A program made the position numbers and the translations under genes. The notes below the pieces were generated by a model. The model saw only the letters and a list, made by a program, of their open reading frames with translations. It made no database searches and was not told the DNA's origin. From positions 1-64,000 of the forward strand of contig CANQMT010000004.1 in NCBI GenBank assembly GCA_947625055.1: a DNA stretch of 64,000 nt, given 5' to 3'. This DNA is from an uncultured Monoglobus sp. Its GTDB lineage: Bacteria; Bacillota; Clostridia; Monoglobales; Monoglobaceae. Shown here in pieces: positions 1 to 8,116 of this stretch (position 1 is the first letter of the stretch; each line of letters opens with the position of its first letter).

Positions 1-93
1 TGTCACCCTTTTTAAGTATATCATGTTTTTGGATTCTTTGGGTTACAATTTTATTTCAAAATTAGATTGACGTGACAAATATTGTTTTAGCGG

Positions 94-122
94 TTGACAT
101 TTAATCGGCAAATTGATATAAT
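94..122 (+). promoter_or_regulatory. Sigma-A-type promoter for the first membrane protein gene
   Basis: A TTGACA box and a TATAAT box are separated by 17 bases. The start codon and a GGAGGA ribosome site follow about 30 bases downstream, so the 5' leader is short. Confidence 0.8.
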
Positions 123-154
123 ATGTTTGTTATAAATAATTTTCGGAGGATGTT

Positions 155-1024
155 ATGAATAAAAATACGGAACGGGACACATCGGTAAAGAAAAAAAGCG
201 ACAAGCGGAAAATGGTTCATGTGATCCTGAGCGTTCTTGTCATTCTCGTTATGATCAGGCAGTTTTTTATGGGAAACTATTCTCATGTTTTCACCTGCGT
301 GCTCACAATACTGTTGTTCACGATCCCCACATTCGTCGACAGGCACCTCAACATCAAAATGCCGATACTCCTTGAGGTGATCATTCTGTTCTTCATTTTC
401 GCGGCCGAGATCATGGGTGAGATCCAGAGCTTTTACACGCTGATCCCTATGTGGGACACCATTCTGCACACTATCAACGGCTTTATTATGGCCGCCATCG
501 GCTTCGCTCTAATCGACATTCTCAATCAGTCGCCGAGGATACATATCACGATGTCGCCCTGGTTCGTCGCGTTTGTTACGTTCTGTTTCTCAATGACGAT
601 CGGAGTGCTCTGGGAGTTCTTCGAGTACGGCATGGATCAGATATTCCTGACCGACATGCAGAAGGACTGGCTGGTCCACAACGTTTCGTCTGTGCTGCTC
701 AATCCCAGCGGCCTTAACGAGCCGATCCTTATCAAAGACGTCACACGTACCGTTATATCTGGCACGATCAACGGCGCTCCCCAAGACTGGGTGGTTGACG
801 GAGCGTATCTCGACGTCGGCATAATCGACACCATGAAGGATCTGATCGTAAACTGCATCGGCGCCGTCGTGTTCTCGATCTTCGGATTCCTTTACATAAA
901 GACCCGCGGCAAGGGCCGCATCGTCACCAGTCTTATACCCAAGCTAAAGACCCGCGAGGAGATCGAACAGACCCGCCTTGAGCTCAGCGAGCGCAAAAAG
1001 AAAAAGGAAAAGAAAAATAATTAA
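155..1024 (+). CDS. Integral membrane protein, YjdF/DUF2238-like
   Basis: A 289-residue multi-pass membrane protein of unknown function. The N-terminus is basic, followed by about six hydrophobic segments (roughly residues 20-40, 43-60, 70-92, 103-125, 135-157 and 228-250) and a highly charged Lys/Glu tail. The motif WDTILHTINGF near residue 100 and GVLWEFFEYGMD near residue 150 resemble the conserved core of the YjdF/DUF2238 group, which is the basis for the family name; no biochemical role is established for that group as far as I know. The ATG is fixed by GGAGGA five bases upstream. The gene has its own consensus promoter and sits alone, followed by a tRNA gene with a separate promoter. 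Confidence is high that it is a real membrane protein and moderate on family. Confidence 0.75.
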   Translation: MNKNTERDTSVKKKSDKRKMVHVILSVLVILVMIRQFFMGNYSHVFTCVLTILLFTIPTFVDRHLNIKMPILLEVIILFFIFAAEIMGEIQSFYTLIPMWDTILHTINGFIMAAIGFALIDILNQSPRIHITMSPWFVAFVTFCFSMTIGVLWEFFEYGMDQIFLTDMQKDWLVHNVSSVLLNPSGLNEPILIKDVTRTVISGTINGAPQDWVVDGAYLDVGIIDTMKDLIVNCIGAVVFSIFGFLYIKTRGKGRIVTSLIPKLKTREEIEQTRLELSERKKKKEKKNN

Positions 1025-1042
1025 AATTTTTTTAAAAAGGTC

Positions 1043-1071
1043 TTGACAAATAAATTCAGATTTGCTATAAT
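1043..1071 (+). promoter_or_regulatory. Consensus promoter of the tRNA-Gly gene
   Basis: TTGACA and TATAAT with exactly 17 bases between them, ending 27 bases before the tRNA 5' end. Confidence 0.85.
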
Positions 1072-1098
1072 AGTTAAGCACTTAAAAAGAGTGCTTAT

Positions 1099-1173
1099 GC
1101 GGGAGTGGCTCAGTGGTAGAGCGTCACCTTGCCAAGGTGAACGTCGCGAGTTCGAATCTCGTCTTCCGCTCCA
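1099..1173 (+). tRNA. tRNA-Gly (anticodon GCC)
   Basis: A full cloverleaf can be folded. The acceptor arm GCGGGAG pairs with CTTCCGC with one G-T wobble, the anticodon loop reads TTGCCAA giving GCC, and the T-arm carries TTCGAATC. The CCA end is genome-encoded. It is a single-gene transcription unit with a consensus promoter before it and a strong intrinsic terminator immediately after it. Confidence 0.95.
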
Positions 1174-1175
1174 GT

Positions 1176-1210
1176 GAGGCATCGGTTTTCCGGTGCCTCT
1201 TTTGTTTTTT
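1176..1210 (+). terminator. Intrinsic terminator after tRNA-Gly
   Basis: A ten-pair stem (GAGGCATCGG with CCGGTGCCTC) and a TTTT loop are followed by a T-rich run, three bases after the tRNA CCA. Confidence 0.9.
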
Positions 1211-1243
1211 ACAAACTTGTAATGTTTAAATTAAAAATAATAA

Positions 1244-1272
1244 TTGAATTTTTTATTAAACAGTAGTATAAT
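1244..1272 (+). promoter_or_regulatory. Promoter of the envelope gene group
   Basis: TTGAAT and TATAAT with 17-base spacing, upstream of the DUF4330-like gene. It probably also drives the O-antigen-ligase-like gene that follows 38 bases later. Confidence 0.7.
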
Positions 1273-1322
1273 GTTTTATAATAGATATATTATGTAAATA
1301 ATACGGTCATGGAGAGATAAAA

Positions 1323-1910
1323 ATGCTTCAGAAAAAAATCATATGGAAACTGAATATAATTGACATGCTGCTCATAATTATTATAGCGCTGAGCATTGCC
1401 GCGCTTATTTACAAGTCCGTCTCCGGCAGCGACGACAGCGAGTATCGGAATTACGATCTGACATTCGTTTGCGAGAGCGCGCCCGTCGGACTTTTTGAAA
1501 CCATAGACACGGGGCTGCTCTGCATCGACGGCGGCACCGGCGAGGAAATAGGCGAGCTCCGCGGCTTTGAGACCACCCCGATCGCCGATTACGCTCCGCA
1601 GACCGCCGTGCAGGCGACGGCGGAACCCGACGAGAACGAGGACGAGAATGCGTCCGAGGATGAGGATGATAACGCCGAGGACACGGACGAGGATCGCGAC
1701 AGAGAAGATCGATCGGAAAAGCGCAGCACTCCAAAGCCCGCTCCGACTCCCGAGCCGACGCGCGCCAAAGCCGTTTTTAACATAACATCCGAGGCCGCAA
1801 AAACCGACCACGGGATCAGAATAAACAAAAACGTGTATCTCATCGGGCAAAGCATGCAGCTTGTTATCGGAGACACGGTTTTTGACGTTTATATCAGCGA
1901 TATGAAATAA
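1323..1910 (+). CDS. DUF4330-like membrane-anchored protein
   Basis: A 195-residue protein with a single N-terminal membrane segment (about residues 13-32, starting NIIDMLLIII), an extracytoplasmic N-domain, a very acidic then Pro/Thr-rich linker (about residues 98-150) and a short C-terminal domain ending in IGDTVFDVYI. The N-terminal N-x-x-D plus hydrophobic start and the C-terminal beta-rich block resemble DUF4330 proteins of Clostridia, whose function is unknown. The ATG is preceded by GGAGAG. The next gene, O-antigen-ligase-like, starts 38 bases downstream with no terminator between, so the two probably act together in envelope polysaccharide work (inference). The acidic linker here looks longer than the globular parts require. 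Confidence 0.65.
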   Translation: MLQKKIIWKLNIIDMLLIIIIALSIAALIYKSVSGSDDSEYRNYDLTFVCESAPVGLFETIDTGLLCIDGGTGEEIGELRGFETTPIADYAPQTAVQATAEPDENEDENASEDEDDNAEDTDEDRDREDRSEKRSTPKPAPTPEPTRAKAVFNITSEAAKTDHGIRINKNVYLIGQSMQLVIGDTVFDVYISDMK

Positions 1911-1948
1911 AGATAAGGCAAAGCGAAAATCCGCCAAAGGGAACGGTT

Positions 1949-3373
1949 ATGAAAACTATATTGGTCGAAACATATAAAAACAGTTTTTTATACGAGGTTA
2001 TCCTTTGGATAACCGGCGTTTTAGTTCCGCGGCTCAAAAAAGATTTTCTGTCAAGCAAACTCTCGTCGTTTATCGACTGGGTCGATAAATCGGTTATCGG
2101 CAATAAATATCTTGAAATATTTTTTGACACAAAAAAAGTGGGCGAGGCGTGGTACGCCAGCGCTTTTTACAGATATACCACATATGCCATTAGGCACATC
2201 GCGTTTCATATTCCGAAATCCTCGGTCAAATTTCATTCGTATTATATCGGCTTTTTCATGTTGTTCGTACTCCTGTTCCCCGCGGAATACTGGGACAATT
2301 TTTACATGGTTCCCGTTTTCGCCTGCATAGCGCTGATTTTCATCAGCCGCTGCGCCGTTCAAAGAACCGGGGTTATTTTCGTGCTGATAAACATAATAAT
2401 AACCATGTTCATCGGAATGATGAGCATTTCTATACCGATTGCCGCCTGCAAAACTCTTTCGTATTTTTTGCTGGCGGTCGATTTGTTTTTTCTTATATCC
2501 TTCGCGATACGGAACCAGGGCGACCTTGAAAATTATCTGTTATATTTGTTTATCGCAATGGTTGTCCTGTGCCTCATCGGTATCGTGCAGGCCAATACTC
2601 CCGGCGATTTCGACCAAGCCATAACCGGCGTGTACGGCGATCCCGATGTTTTTGCCGAGATCCTTGTGCTGCTTTTTCCGTTTGCGTTCGTGTATCCGAT
2701 AACTTTGCAGTCTCGCTGGCGGCGGCTTATCTATTCAGTGCTGGTCATGGGCGCGTCGTTCTGGGTTATCACTGCCACACAGTCAATGGCGGCCTTCATC
2801 GCTTTCTTTATCGAGCTTATTATAGTCATCGTTCTTATTGACCGCAGATACATCCCGATGATACTGCTGCTTGCCCCGACGTTCAGCGGCAGAGTTATCA
2901 ATAACATCGTTCTCATGTGGCACAGGGAGAGCGGAAACGGAAACTTTTTTCAGAACATAATCAACGCTTTCCGCGGCTTCTGGAGAAACGGATTCGGCGT
3001 AAGCACCGACAATTTCGTAAATCTTTACAACGCATCCGCCCTGCATTACGGCGACAAGCACTCGCTTATCAATCTGCCAAACGTCACCATAAGCCCGATT
3101 TATTTTAATATTCTTGCAAACGTCGGCGCGATCGTTATGATCGGATTTATGTATTATATACTGCGAATAGCCCATTCCTCGATCACATGCATGTTCCGCG
3201 CTACGCCGAGACAGAGGATAGTGTTCGCGGCGGGTCTTGCGGCGCTGCTCGGCATATCTGTGTCATCGCTTTTTGAGTCGTCGCTTTTTGAGCCGAGAGT
3301 GCTTATAATGTACTGGTCAATGCTGGGCATACTCAGATCGGGCAGAATTATTAAGCTTGGAATTCTTGATTAA
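1949..3373 (+). CDS. O-antigen ligase/polymerase-like polytopic membrane protein
   Basis: A 474-residue protein with roughly ten membrane segments. They begin about residue 95, after a soluble or amphipathic N-terminal region with a conserved-looking sequence around SFIDWVDKS. A long loop lies between late helices (about residues 310-385). This topology, many short helices with one large late external loop, is that of the Wzy_C/O-antigen ligase superfamily, which joins or polymerises lipid-linked glycans at the outer face of the membrane. I see no unambiguous catalytic signature, so substrate is unknown. It follows the DUF4330-like gene closely, and the two together suggest a cell-wall polymer or exopolysaccharide function. 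The ribosome site is AAAGGGAA. Confidence 0.65.
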   Translation: MKTILVETYKNSFLYEVILWITGVLVPRLKKDFLSSKLSSFIDWVDKSVIGNKYLEIFFDTKKVGEAWYASAFYRYTTYAIRHIAFHIPKSSVKFHSYYIGFFMLFVLLFPAEYWDNFYMVPVFACIALIFISRCAVQRTGVIFVLINIIITMFIGMMSISIPIAACKTLSYFLLAVDLFFLISFAIRNQGDLENYLLYLFIAMVVLCLIGIVQANTPGDFDQAITGVYGDPDVFAEILVLLFPFAFVYPITLQSRWRRLIYSVLVMGASFWVITATQSMAAFIAFFIELIIVIVLIDRRYIPMILLLAPTFSGRVINNIVLMWHRESGNGNFFQNIINAFRGFWRNGFGVSTDNFVNLYNASALHYGDKHSLINLPNVTISPIYFNILANVGAIVMIGFMYYILRIAHSSITCMFRATPRQRIVFAAGLAALLGISVSSLFESSLFEPRVLIMYWSMLGILRSGRIIKLGILD

Positions 3374-3407
3374 ACGTCACAAAACCGACAAATTTTTTAA
3401 ATATATA

Positions 3408-3436
3408 TTGACGAGGCGCGATATTTTTATTATAAT
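3408..3436 (+). promoter_or_regulatory. Promoter of the basic-tailed membrane protein gene
   Basis: TTGACG and TATAAT with 17-base spacing. It lies just after the end of the upstream gene and 29 bases before the chosen ATG, which argues that the longer track ORF starting at 3357 is not the real start. Confidence 0.75.
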
Positions 3437-3464
3437 AGTATCGGCATTCAAAGGAGGAATTCAG

Positions 3465-4490
3465 ATGAAATCCGAAAAAATATATATAAAGGCGCCGCAG
3501 AATATCGGCTTCAAAGCGTTTGCCGTTATAGCCTACATACTTCTGTTCGCCGCCCAAAGACTTCCGGCGCTTTCGATAGAGGCGGCGGAACTTCGTGATG
3601 TCTCCGAAAACTTCAGCGTCTCGTCACTCGCTCTCGGCAATTTTATTAAATTTTTTGATTATTTCGCCGTACCTGCTGACGGCGGCGCCATATCAATAAT
3701 CGTTATCGCCGCCGCAGCTCTTGCGCTGGGGCTGATCGTTCTGGCGCTCTCGCTGTTCCCGTACCGCGGGGTCCAGGTCGTTAACTTTGTTTTGTCGGTT
3801 CTTGGAACTCTGACTTCGATCGCTCTTGCGATTCTCATTACCGTTTTTGTTCCGATTTGGAACGCTGACGGATCGCGCGCGGATATTCTGATCTTCTCGG
3901 CCCGGCATGTGATCATATGGGCTCCGACGCTTCTGTTTATCCTCGGAACGATCTTTATATACGCCTACGCCAAAATGCCTTCCTACAGACTGGCGGACGG
4001 CAGATTTTTCAAGACTCTGTTCAACGCGCTGGCGCCGAAAAACTTTCCCTCAACTTTCAGGAAGAAAGACAACACGGAGGCGATGTTCCGCGCCACCGTT
4101 CCGCTGAAGCAGAAAAAATACGCCACTATGTCCGAGCCCGGTTCATTGAAAAAGGTGAGGAAAGAGTCCGCGAAAAGACGCGGGAAGGCGGATTACACTC
4201 AAGTGCTTGACGAATTTGAAGCTGCGGAGAAAAAGCTTTCAAAGCTTCAGATGGCTATAAACCGCCGCGAGCATGCCGAGAGAATAGCGAACAGATCCGC
4301 GGACAGCGAGAACCGCGCGCTGCTTAACAAAAAGAAAAAAAGCGCCGCGAAAACGGCGCGGCCAAGCGCCTATTCGTCTCAAAAACGTTCGGCGGCTCCG
4401 GCGGACAAGCGGGCAAGGGCTCTTGAGATTGCAAAGCTCAAAGCAAAACACGCCGAGGAGATCGCAGACAAAAACAATAAAATATATTAA
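3465..4490 (+). CDS. Unknown membrane protein with a long Lys/Arg/Ala-rich tail
   Basis: A 341-residue protein I do not recognise. It has about four hydrophobic segments (roughly residues 16-33, 65-90, 98-122 and 137-160), then a soluble C-terminal half that is very basic and, from about residue 245, helical and alanine/lysine-rich with probable coiled-coil character. I chose the ATG at 3465 rather than the track start because AAAGGAGGAAT sits just ahead of it and a consensus promoter lies inside the extra upstream segment. It is followed by an intrinsic terminator and so looks monocistronic. A basic cytoplasmic tail could contact nucleic acid or anionic lipid, but that is only inference. Confidence 0.7.
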   Translation: MKSEKIYIKAPQNIGFKAFAVIAYILLFAAQRLPALSIEAAELRDVSENFSVSSLALGNFIKFFDYFAVPADGGAISIIVIAAAALALGLIVLALSLFPYRGVQVVNFVLSVLGTLTSIALAILITVFVPIWNADGSRADILIFSARHVIIWAPTLLFILGTIFIYAYAKMPSYRLADGRFFKTLFNALAPKNFPSTFRKKDNTEAMFRATVPLKQKKYATMSEPGSLKKVRKESAKRRGKADYTQVLDEFEAAEKKLSKLQMAINRREHAERIANRSADSENRALLNKKKKSAAKTARPSAYSSQKRSAAPADKRARALEIAKLKAKHAEEIADKNNKIY

Positions 4491-4502
4491 ACGCCGCTCA
4501 AT

Positions 4503-4533
4503 GAGGAGGGATTTTCCCGCCTCTTTATTTTTT
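4503..4533 (+). terminator. Intrinsic terminator
   Basis: GAGGAGGGA pairs with TCCCGCCTC with one mismatch and is followed by a T-rich tract, 13 bases after the stop codon. Confidence 0.8.
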
Positions 4534-4554
4534 AACAAATTATTAACAAAACGC

Positions 4555-4583
4555 TTGCTATTTGAGTAAAAATCTGGTATTAT
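4555..4583 (+). promoter_or_regulatory. Promoter of the amino acid ABC transporter operon
   Basis: TTGCTA and TATTAT with 17-base spacing, 38 bases before the permease ATG. There is no room for a riboswitch or T-box leader. Confidence 0.65.
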
Positions 4584-4620
4584 ATTAATTAGATAATTTT
4601 TACATAAGGACGGTGAGTTT

Positions 4621-5313
4621 ATGGATTTTTTTCAGCCGATGCTTAACGGCTTATACGCCACCTTTATTTATGACGACCGATGGGTACTTTTTGTGCGCGG
4701 TATCGGCTACACGCTGCTTATCTCGCTTTTCGCGGTTCTGTTCGGATTGATTTTGGGCATAATCGCGGCGCTCGGCAGACTGTCAAAGGTCAAAATTTTC
4801 AACTGGATATCTGGGCTTTATATCGACATCATCCGCGGAACTCCGACCATGGTTCAGGTGCTTATATTCTACTTCGTTATTCTCGCGGGCGCCAGGAACA
4901 TTCCCGCTTGGTTCATCGGCGTTATCGCCTTCAGCATCAACAGCGGAGCGTACATAGCGGAAATCGTGAGAGGCGGAATTCTCTCGATCGACAAGGGCCA
5001 GACCGAGGCGGGACGATCTCTCGGCCTCACTCAGGCGCAGACTATGCGGCTTATAATCATGCCGCAAACGCTTAAAAACATCCTGCCCGCTCTCGTTAAC
5101 GAGTTTATCGTGCTTATAAAAGAGACGGCTGTTATCGGAATGATCAACAATATCGATCTGCTGGGCGCGGCGAAGAAGGTCCAGACCCTTACATATGACT
5201 TTTTGTGGCCGCTGGTGTCCTGCGCCGCGATATATTATGTGATAATAAAAATCTTTTCCGTGCTTTTGTCGAGGCTTGAGAAGCGGCTTCGCGCAAGCGA
5301 CGACAGACGTTAG
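4621..5313 (+). CDS. Polar amino acid ABC transporter permease (HisM/GlnP family)
   Basis: A 230-residue membrane subunit of an importer for polar or charged amino acids. The N-terminal GIGYTLLISLFAVLFGLILG start, the region IRGTPTMVQVLIFYF and the EAA loop (GQTEAGRSLGLTQAQTMRLIIMPQ, about residues 128-150) are typical of the His/Glu/Gln/Arg/opine permease family and form the coupling helix that contacts the ATPase. Five membrane segments fit the family. It is the first gene of a three-gene operon; the ATPase starts 12 bases after its stop. One permease gene suggests a homodimeric channel. The specific substrate cannot be read from this subunit. Confidence 0.93.
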   Translation: MDFFQPMLNGLYATFIYDDRWVLFVRGIGYTLLISLFAVLFGLILGIIAALGRLSKVKIFNWISGLYIDIIRGTPTMVQVLIFYFVILAGARNIPAWFIGVIAFSINSGAYIAEIVRGGILSIDKGQTEAGRSLGLTQAQTMRLIIMPQTLKNILPALVNEFIVLIKETAVIGMINNIDLLGAAKKVQTLTYDFLWPLVSCAAIYYVIIKIFSVLLSRLEKRLRASDDRR

Positions 5314-5325
5314 GAGGGAAAGCGC

Positions 5326-6054
5326 ATGTCAATGATTGAAGTAAAAAATTTAAAGAAAAGCTTCGGCGATCTGGTTGTCCTCAAGGACATAACCGAGAGT
5401 ATCGAAAAGGGCGAGAAAATCGTTGTTATCGGCCCCTCGGGCAGCGGAAAGTCCACCTTCCTCCGCTGCATAAACAGACTTGAAGAGCCCACGGACGGAC
5501 ATATTTTTGTGGACGGCGAGGATATTTGCGACAAAAAGTGCAACATCAACCACGTCCGCGAAAAAATGGGAATGGTGTTCCAGCGTTTCAATCTGTTTCC
5601 GCATCTGACCGTGCTTGACAACATAACCTTAGCTCCGCTCAACGTTAAAAAGCAGAACAAGGACGCCGCGAGACGGAGGGCCATGGAACTCCTTAAAACC
5701 GTGGGCCTTGAGGAAAAGGCGGACTCATACCCCAACCAGCTCTCGGGCGGACAGCAGCAGAGAATAGCGATCGCCCGCGCTTTGGCTATGGATCCCGAGA
5801 TCATGCTGTTCGACGAGCCCACCTCGGCGCTTGACCCCGAAATGGTCGGCGAGGTTCTGGACGTTATGAAAAATCTGGCGGAGGCGGGAATGACGATGAT
5901 CGTCGTTACCCACGAAATGGGATTCGCCCGCGAGATCGCCTCAAGAGTGTTCTTTATGGACGAGGGAATAATCTATGAGCAGGGCACGCCCTCCGAGATT
6001 TTTGACACACCGAAAAATCCGAGGACGCAATCATTTTTAAGCAAGATTTTATAA
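5326..6054 (+). CDS. Polar amino acid ABC transporter ATP-binding protein (GlnQ family)
   Basis: A 242-residue ATPase that powers the neighbouring permease. The Walker A motif GPSGSGKST lies at about residues 36-44, the Q-loop at QRFNLFPH, the ABC signature LSGGQQQR at about 136-143, Walker [14 protein letters not shown] at about 156-168, and the switch His in VVTHEMGFA. Length and motif order match GlnQ/HisP exactly. The last eight codons (SFLSKIL and stop) are part of a tandem repeat that continues into the intergenic region, so the gene end has been duplicated downstream. Confidence 0.95.
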   Translation: MSMIEVKNLKKSFGDLVVLKDITESIEKGEKIVVIGPSGSGKSTFLRCINRLEEPTDGHIFVDGEDICDKKCNINHVREKMGMVFQRFNLFPHLTVLDNITLAPLNVKKQNKDAARRRAMELLKTVGLEEKADSYPNQLSGGQQQRIAIARALAMDPEIMLFDEPTSALDPEMVGEVLDVMKNLAEAGMTMIVVTHEMGFAREIASRVFFMDEGIIYEQGTPSEIFDTPKNPRTQSFLSKIL

Positions 6055-6145
6055 TGCTTTTCAAAAGCATTGCAAATCATTTTAAGCAAGATTTTATAAT
6101 GCTTTTTCAAAAGCATTGCAAATCATTTTTAGCAGGATTTTATAA
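6027..6145 (+). repeat. Tandem 45-46 bp repeat with internal stem-loops (about 2.6 copies)
   Basis: The unit starts GCAA(A)TCATTTTTAAGCA and recurs at 6027, 6072 and 6118. The first copy includes the last codons and stop of the ATPase gene. Each full unit contains the inverted repeat AATGCTTTT / AAAAGCATT, so the mRNA would carry two adjacent hairpins between ATPase and binding protein. The third copy is truncated before the hairpin. Such hairpins may protect or uncouple the binding-protein mRNA (inference). Confidence 0.85.
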
Positions 6146-6177
6146 AAAAATTAAAATTATAAAAAGGAGAGATGAAA

Positions 6178-7008
6178 ATGAAAAATTTCAAAAAGGCACT
6201 GGCGCTTATTCTGGCGCTCTCGCTCTGCGTCTGCATGCTCGCGGCCTGCGGAGGCACAACATCAACCGACACATCGGATAATTCGGAAAGCGCTTCTGAC
6301 GGGGAGCTGATCATGGCCACAAACGCCGCCTTCCCTCCGTTTGAGTTCACAACATCAAACGGTCTGGTTGGCGAGTATGACGGCATTGACATCGCGATCG
6401 CTCAGAAAATCGCCGAGAAGGCGGGCAAGACGCTCAAGGTTTCGGATATGGAGTTTGACGGCATTATCGCCGCTGTTTCGACCGGCAAGGTTGACATGGG
6501 CATCGCCGGCATGACCATTACCGAGGAGAGAAAGAATAACGTCGACTTCTCTGATCCCTACTATGTGGCCGAGCAGGTTATCGTTGTTCCCGCCGACAAC
6601 ACCGACATCACATGTGCCGAGGATCTTAAAAACGGCAAAAAAGTCGGCGTTGTTATCGGCTATACCGCCGACTCTATCGTAACCGAGGATCTGGCTCTTG
6701 ACGAGGGCAACATCGTTCGCGCCAACAGAGGCATCGACGTTGTTCAGGACGTTAAGAACGGCAGACTGGACGCGGTCGTTATCGACTCTTACACCGGCAT
6801 CAAGCTCGCCGAGAGCACCGGTCTCAAGGTTATTGAGGATCCCGAGGCGTTCGAGTCCGAGGAATACGCTATCGCCGTTAAGAAAGGCAACACCGAGCTG
6901 CTTGAAATAATCAACAGCACTCTTGCCGAGATGAAGGCAAACGGCGAGATCGAGGAACTGGCCGCCCAGTACAACGACACGGCGGTTGACGAGACAGCGG
7001 CGGAATAA
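6178..7008 (+). CDS. Amino acid ABC transporter substrate-binding lipoprotein
   Basis: A 276-residue extracytoplasmic solute-binding protein. A Lys-rich start and hydrophobic stretch end in the lipobox LAAC (Cys24), giving a diacylglyceryl-anchored protein outside the membrane. A Ser/Thr/Asp-rich linker is followed by the SBP_bac_3 fold: ATNAAFPPFEF at the start of domain 1, the hallmark GMTITEERKNNVDFSDPY, and the domain-2 block GVVIGYTADS. These match the family binding polar amino acids such as Gln, Glu, Arg, Lys or cystine. I moved the start six bases from the track because AAGGAG is well spaced from the second ATG and too close to the first. It completes the operon and is followed by a terminator. 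Confidence 0.93.
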   Translation: MKNFKKALALILALSLCVCMLAACGGTTSTDTSDNSESASDGELIMATNAAFPPFEFTTSNGLVGEYDGIDIAIAQKIAEKAGKTLKVSDMEFDGIIAAVSTGKVDMGIAGMTITEERKNNVDFSDPYYVAEQVIVVPADNTDITCAEDLKNGKKVGVVIGYTADSIVTEDLALDEGNIVRANRGIDVVQDVKNGRLDAVVIDSYTGIKLAESTGLKVIEDPEAFESEEYAIAVKKGNTELLEIINSTLAEMKANGEIEELAAQYNDTAVDETAAE

Positions 7009-7029
7009 AATCTCGCGCGCTTAAATCAA

Positions 7030-7060
7030 GGGGATACAGCTCGGCTGTATCCCTTTTTTA
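7030..7060 (+). terminator. Intrinsic terminator of the ABC transporter operon
   Basis: GGGATACAGC and GCTGTATCCC form a perfect ten-pair stem with a tiny loop, followed by six T residues. Confidence 0.92.
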
Positions 7061-7066
7061 CAGATA

Positions 7067-7096
7067 TTGACACCGATATTATACATATGATATAAT
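7067..7096 (+). promoter_or_regulatory. Promoter of larE
   Basis: TTGACA and TATAAT with 18-base spacing directly after the previous terminator. Confidence 0.75.
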
Positions 7097-7144
7097 TATG
7101 TATAATAAATTGACTCCATTAAATAAAAGGTGGTAAACAGATCA

Positions 7145-7936
7145 TTGAACGAAAAATATAACACCCTCAAAGAATATATAAAATCGCTCGGCTCCGTCGC
7201 GGTCGCGTTTTCGGGCGGAGTTGACTCGACGTTCCTTTTAAAAACGGCGCACGATGTTTTGGGCGATAACTGCGCCGCCTTGACCGCTCGCTCCGTTTTG
7301 TTCCCCGAGCGCGAGTCGGCCGAGGCGATAGAATTCTGCGCCGCCGAGGGAATAAAACAAATCATGATCGATTTGGACGCGCTCAAGATCGACGGCCTTG
7401 CTCAAAACCCCGAAAACCGCTGTTATCTCTGCAAAACCGAGATCTTTAAAAAAATGCGCGAGGCGGCGGACAAATTGGGCATCGAGAATATAGCCGAGGG
7501 CTCAAACCTTGACGACAACGGCGACTACCGCCCCGGACACATCGCGGTCGCGGAACAGAATATAAAAAGCCCGCTCAGACGCGCGCGCCTGAATAAAAAC
7601 GAGATACGCGCGCTGTCGAGAGAACTCGGGCTTAAAACATGGGACAAACCCTCATACGCCTGCTTAGCCTCGCGCTTTGTTTACGGCGAGACAATAACCG
7701 AGGAAAAGCTTAGAATGGTTGACACCGCGGAACAGCTTTTGCGTGATCTGGGCTTCGCTCAGTCGCGCGTCCGCATCCACGGAAAAATGGCCCGCATCGA
7801 AGTCATGCCCGAGGATTTCGCAAGAATAATCAGCGTCTCAAAAAAAGTCCATGACGATTTAAAAGCACTGGGCTTCACCTATGTTTCGCTTGACCTCGGA
7901 GGCTACAGGACCGGAAGCATGAACGAAACGCTTTAA
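7145..7936 (+). CDS. larE: ATP-dependent sacrificial sulfur transferase LarE
   Basis: A PP-loop enzyme that, in the family, adenylylates and thiolates the pyridinium carboxylates of the nickel-pincer cofactor precursor of lactate racemase-type enzymes, donating sulfur from its own cysteine. The PP-loop SGGVDST is near residue 25. The motif NRCYLCKTEIF and the C-terminal PSYACLASRFVYGE, which contains the sacrificial Cys position, are both present. The track begins at a GTG (7130) that overlaps the ribosome-site-like AAAGGTGGT; I prefer the TTG at 7145 (263 residues) because it leaves that site upstream, but this is a judgement. LarB, LarC and LarA are not in the window, so the partner enzymes must be elsewhere, or this copy serves another thiolation. 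Confidence 0.85.
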   Translation: MNEKYNTLKEYIKSLGSVAVAFSGGVDSTFLLKTAHDVLGDNCAALTARSVLFPERESAEAIEFCAAEGIKQIMIDLDALKIDGLAQNPENRCYLCKTEIFKKMREAADKLGIENIAEGSNLDDNGDYRPGHIAVAEQNIKSPLRRARLNKNEIRALSRELGLKTWDKPSYACLASRFVYGETITEEKLRMVDTAEQLLRDLGFAQSRVRIHGKMARIEVMPEDFARIISVSKKVHDDLKALGFTYVSLDLGGYRTGSMNETL

Positions 7937-8116
7937 AAATCCTGTTTTTGTGCAATAAAACAGCAAAACACTCTTATAGTCCGCAAAACTTCACTTTATT
8001 TATGGAATTTGTCTGTCGACCGAACGGCAGGCTCTCATTAGGGAAAGCGGTCAGCAAAGCTGACCGAGAGTGCTCCGCTATGACCTATCTCCCCGAATTT
8101 ATTTTGAAATAAATTA
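7937..8116. other. Intergenic stretch between convergent genes
   Basis: The stretch holds a degenerate copy of the CCTCTCC palindromic repeat and otherwise AT-rich sequence. No open frame or strong terminator is seen. Confidence 0.6.
8031..8070 (-). repeat. Degenerate CCTCTCC-family palindromic repeat
   Basis: On the minus strand this reads CTCTCGGTCAGC-loop-GCTGACC-...-GAGAGC. That is the same architecture as the better copies near 12.8, 15.3, 59.4 and 61.9 kb: an outer CTCTC/GAGAG stem enclosing a GTCAGC/GCTGAC hairpin. Confidence 0.5.

Noticed and set aside
3357-3464. N-terminal 36 codons of the track ORF 3357-4490
   Set aside because: They contain the promoter, and the ribosome site lies before the ATG at 3465.
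4584-4620. Riboswitch or T-box ahead of the amino acid transporter
   Set aside because: The promoter is only about 40 bases from the start codon, leaving no space for such a leader.
6054-6281. 75-residue ORF between the ATPase and the binding protein
   Set aside because: It is an out-of-frame reading of the tandem repeat and of the lipoprotein signal peptide; it has no ribosome site of its own.
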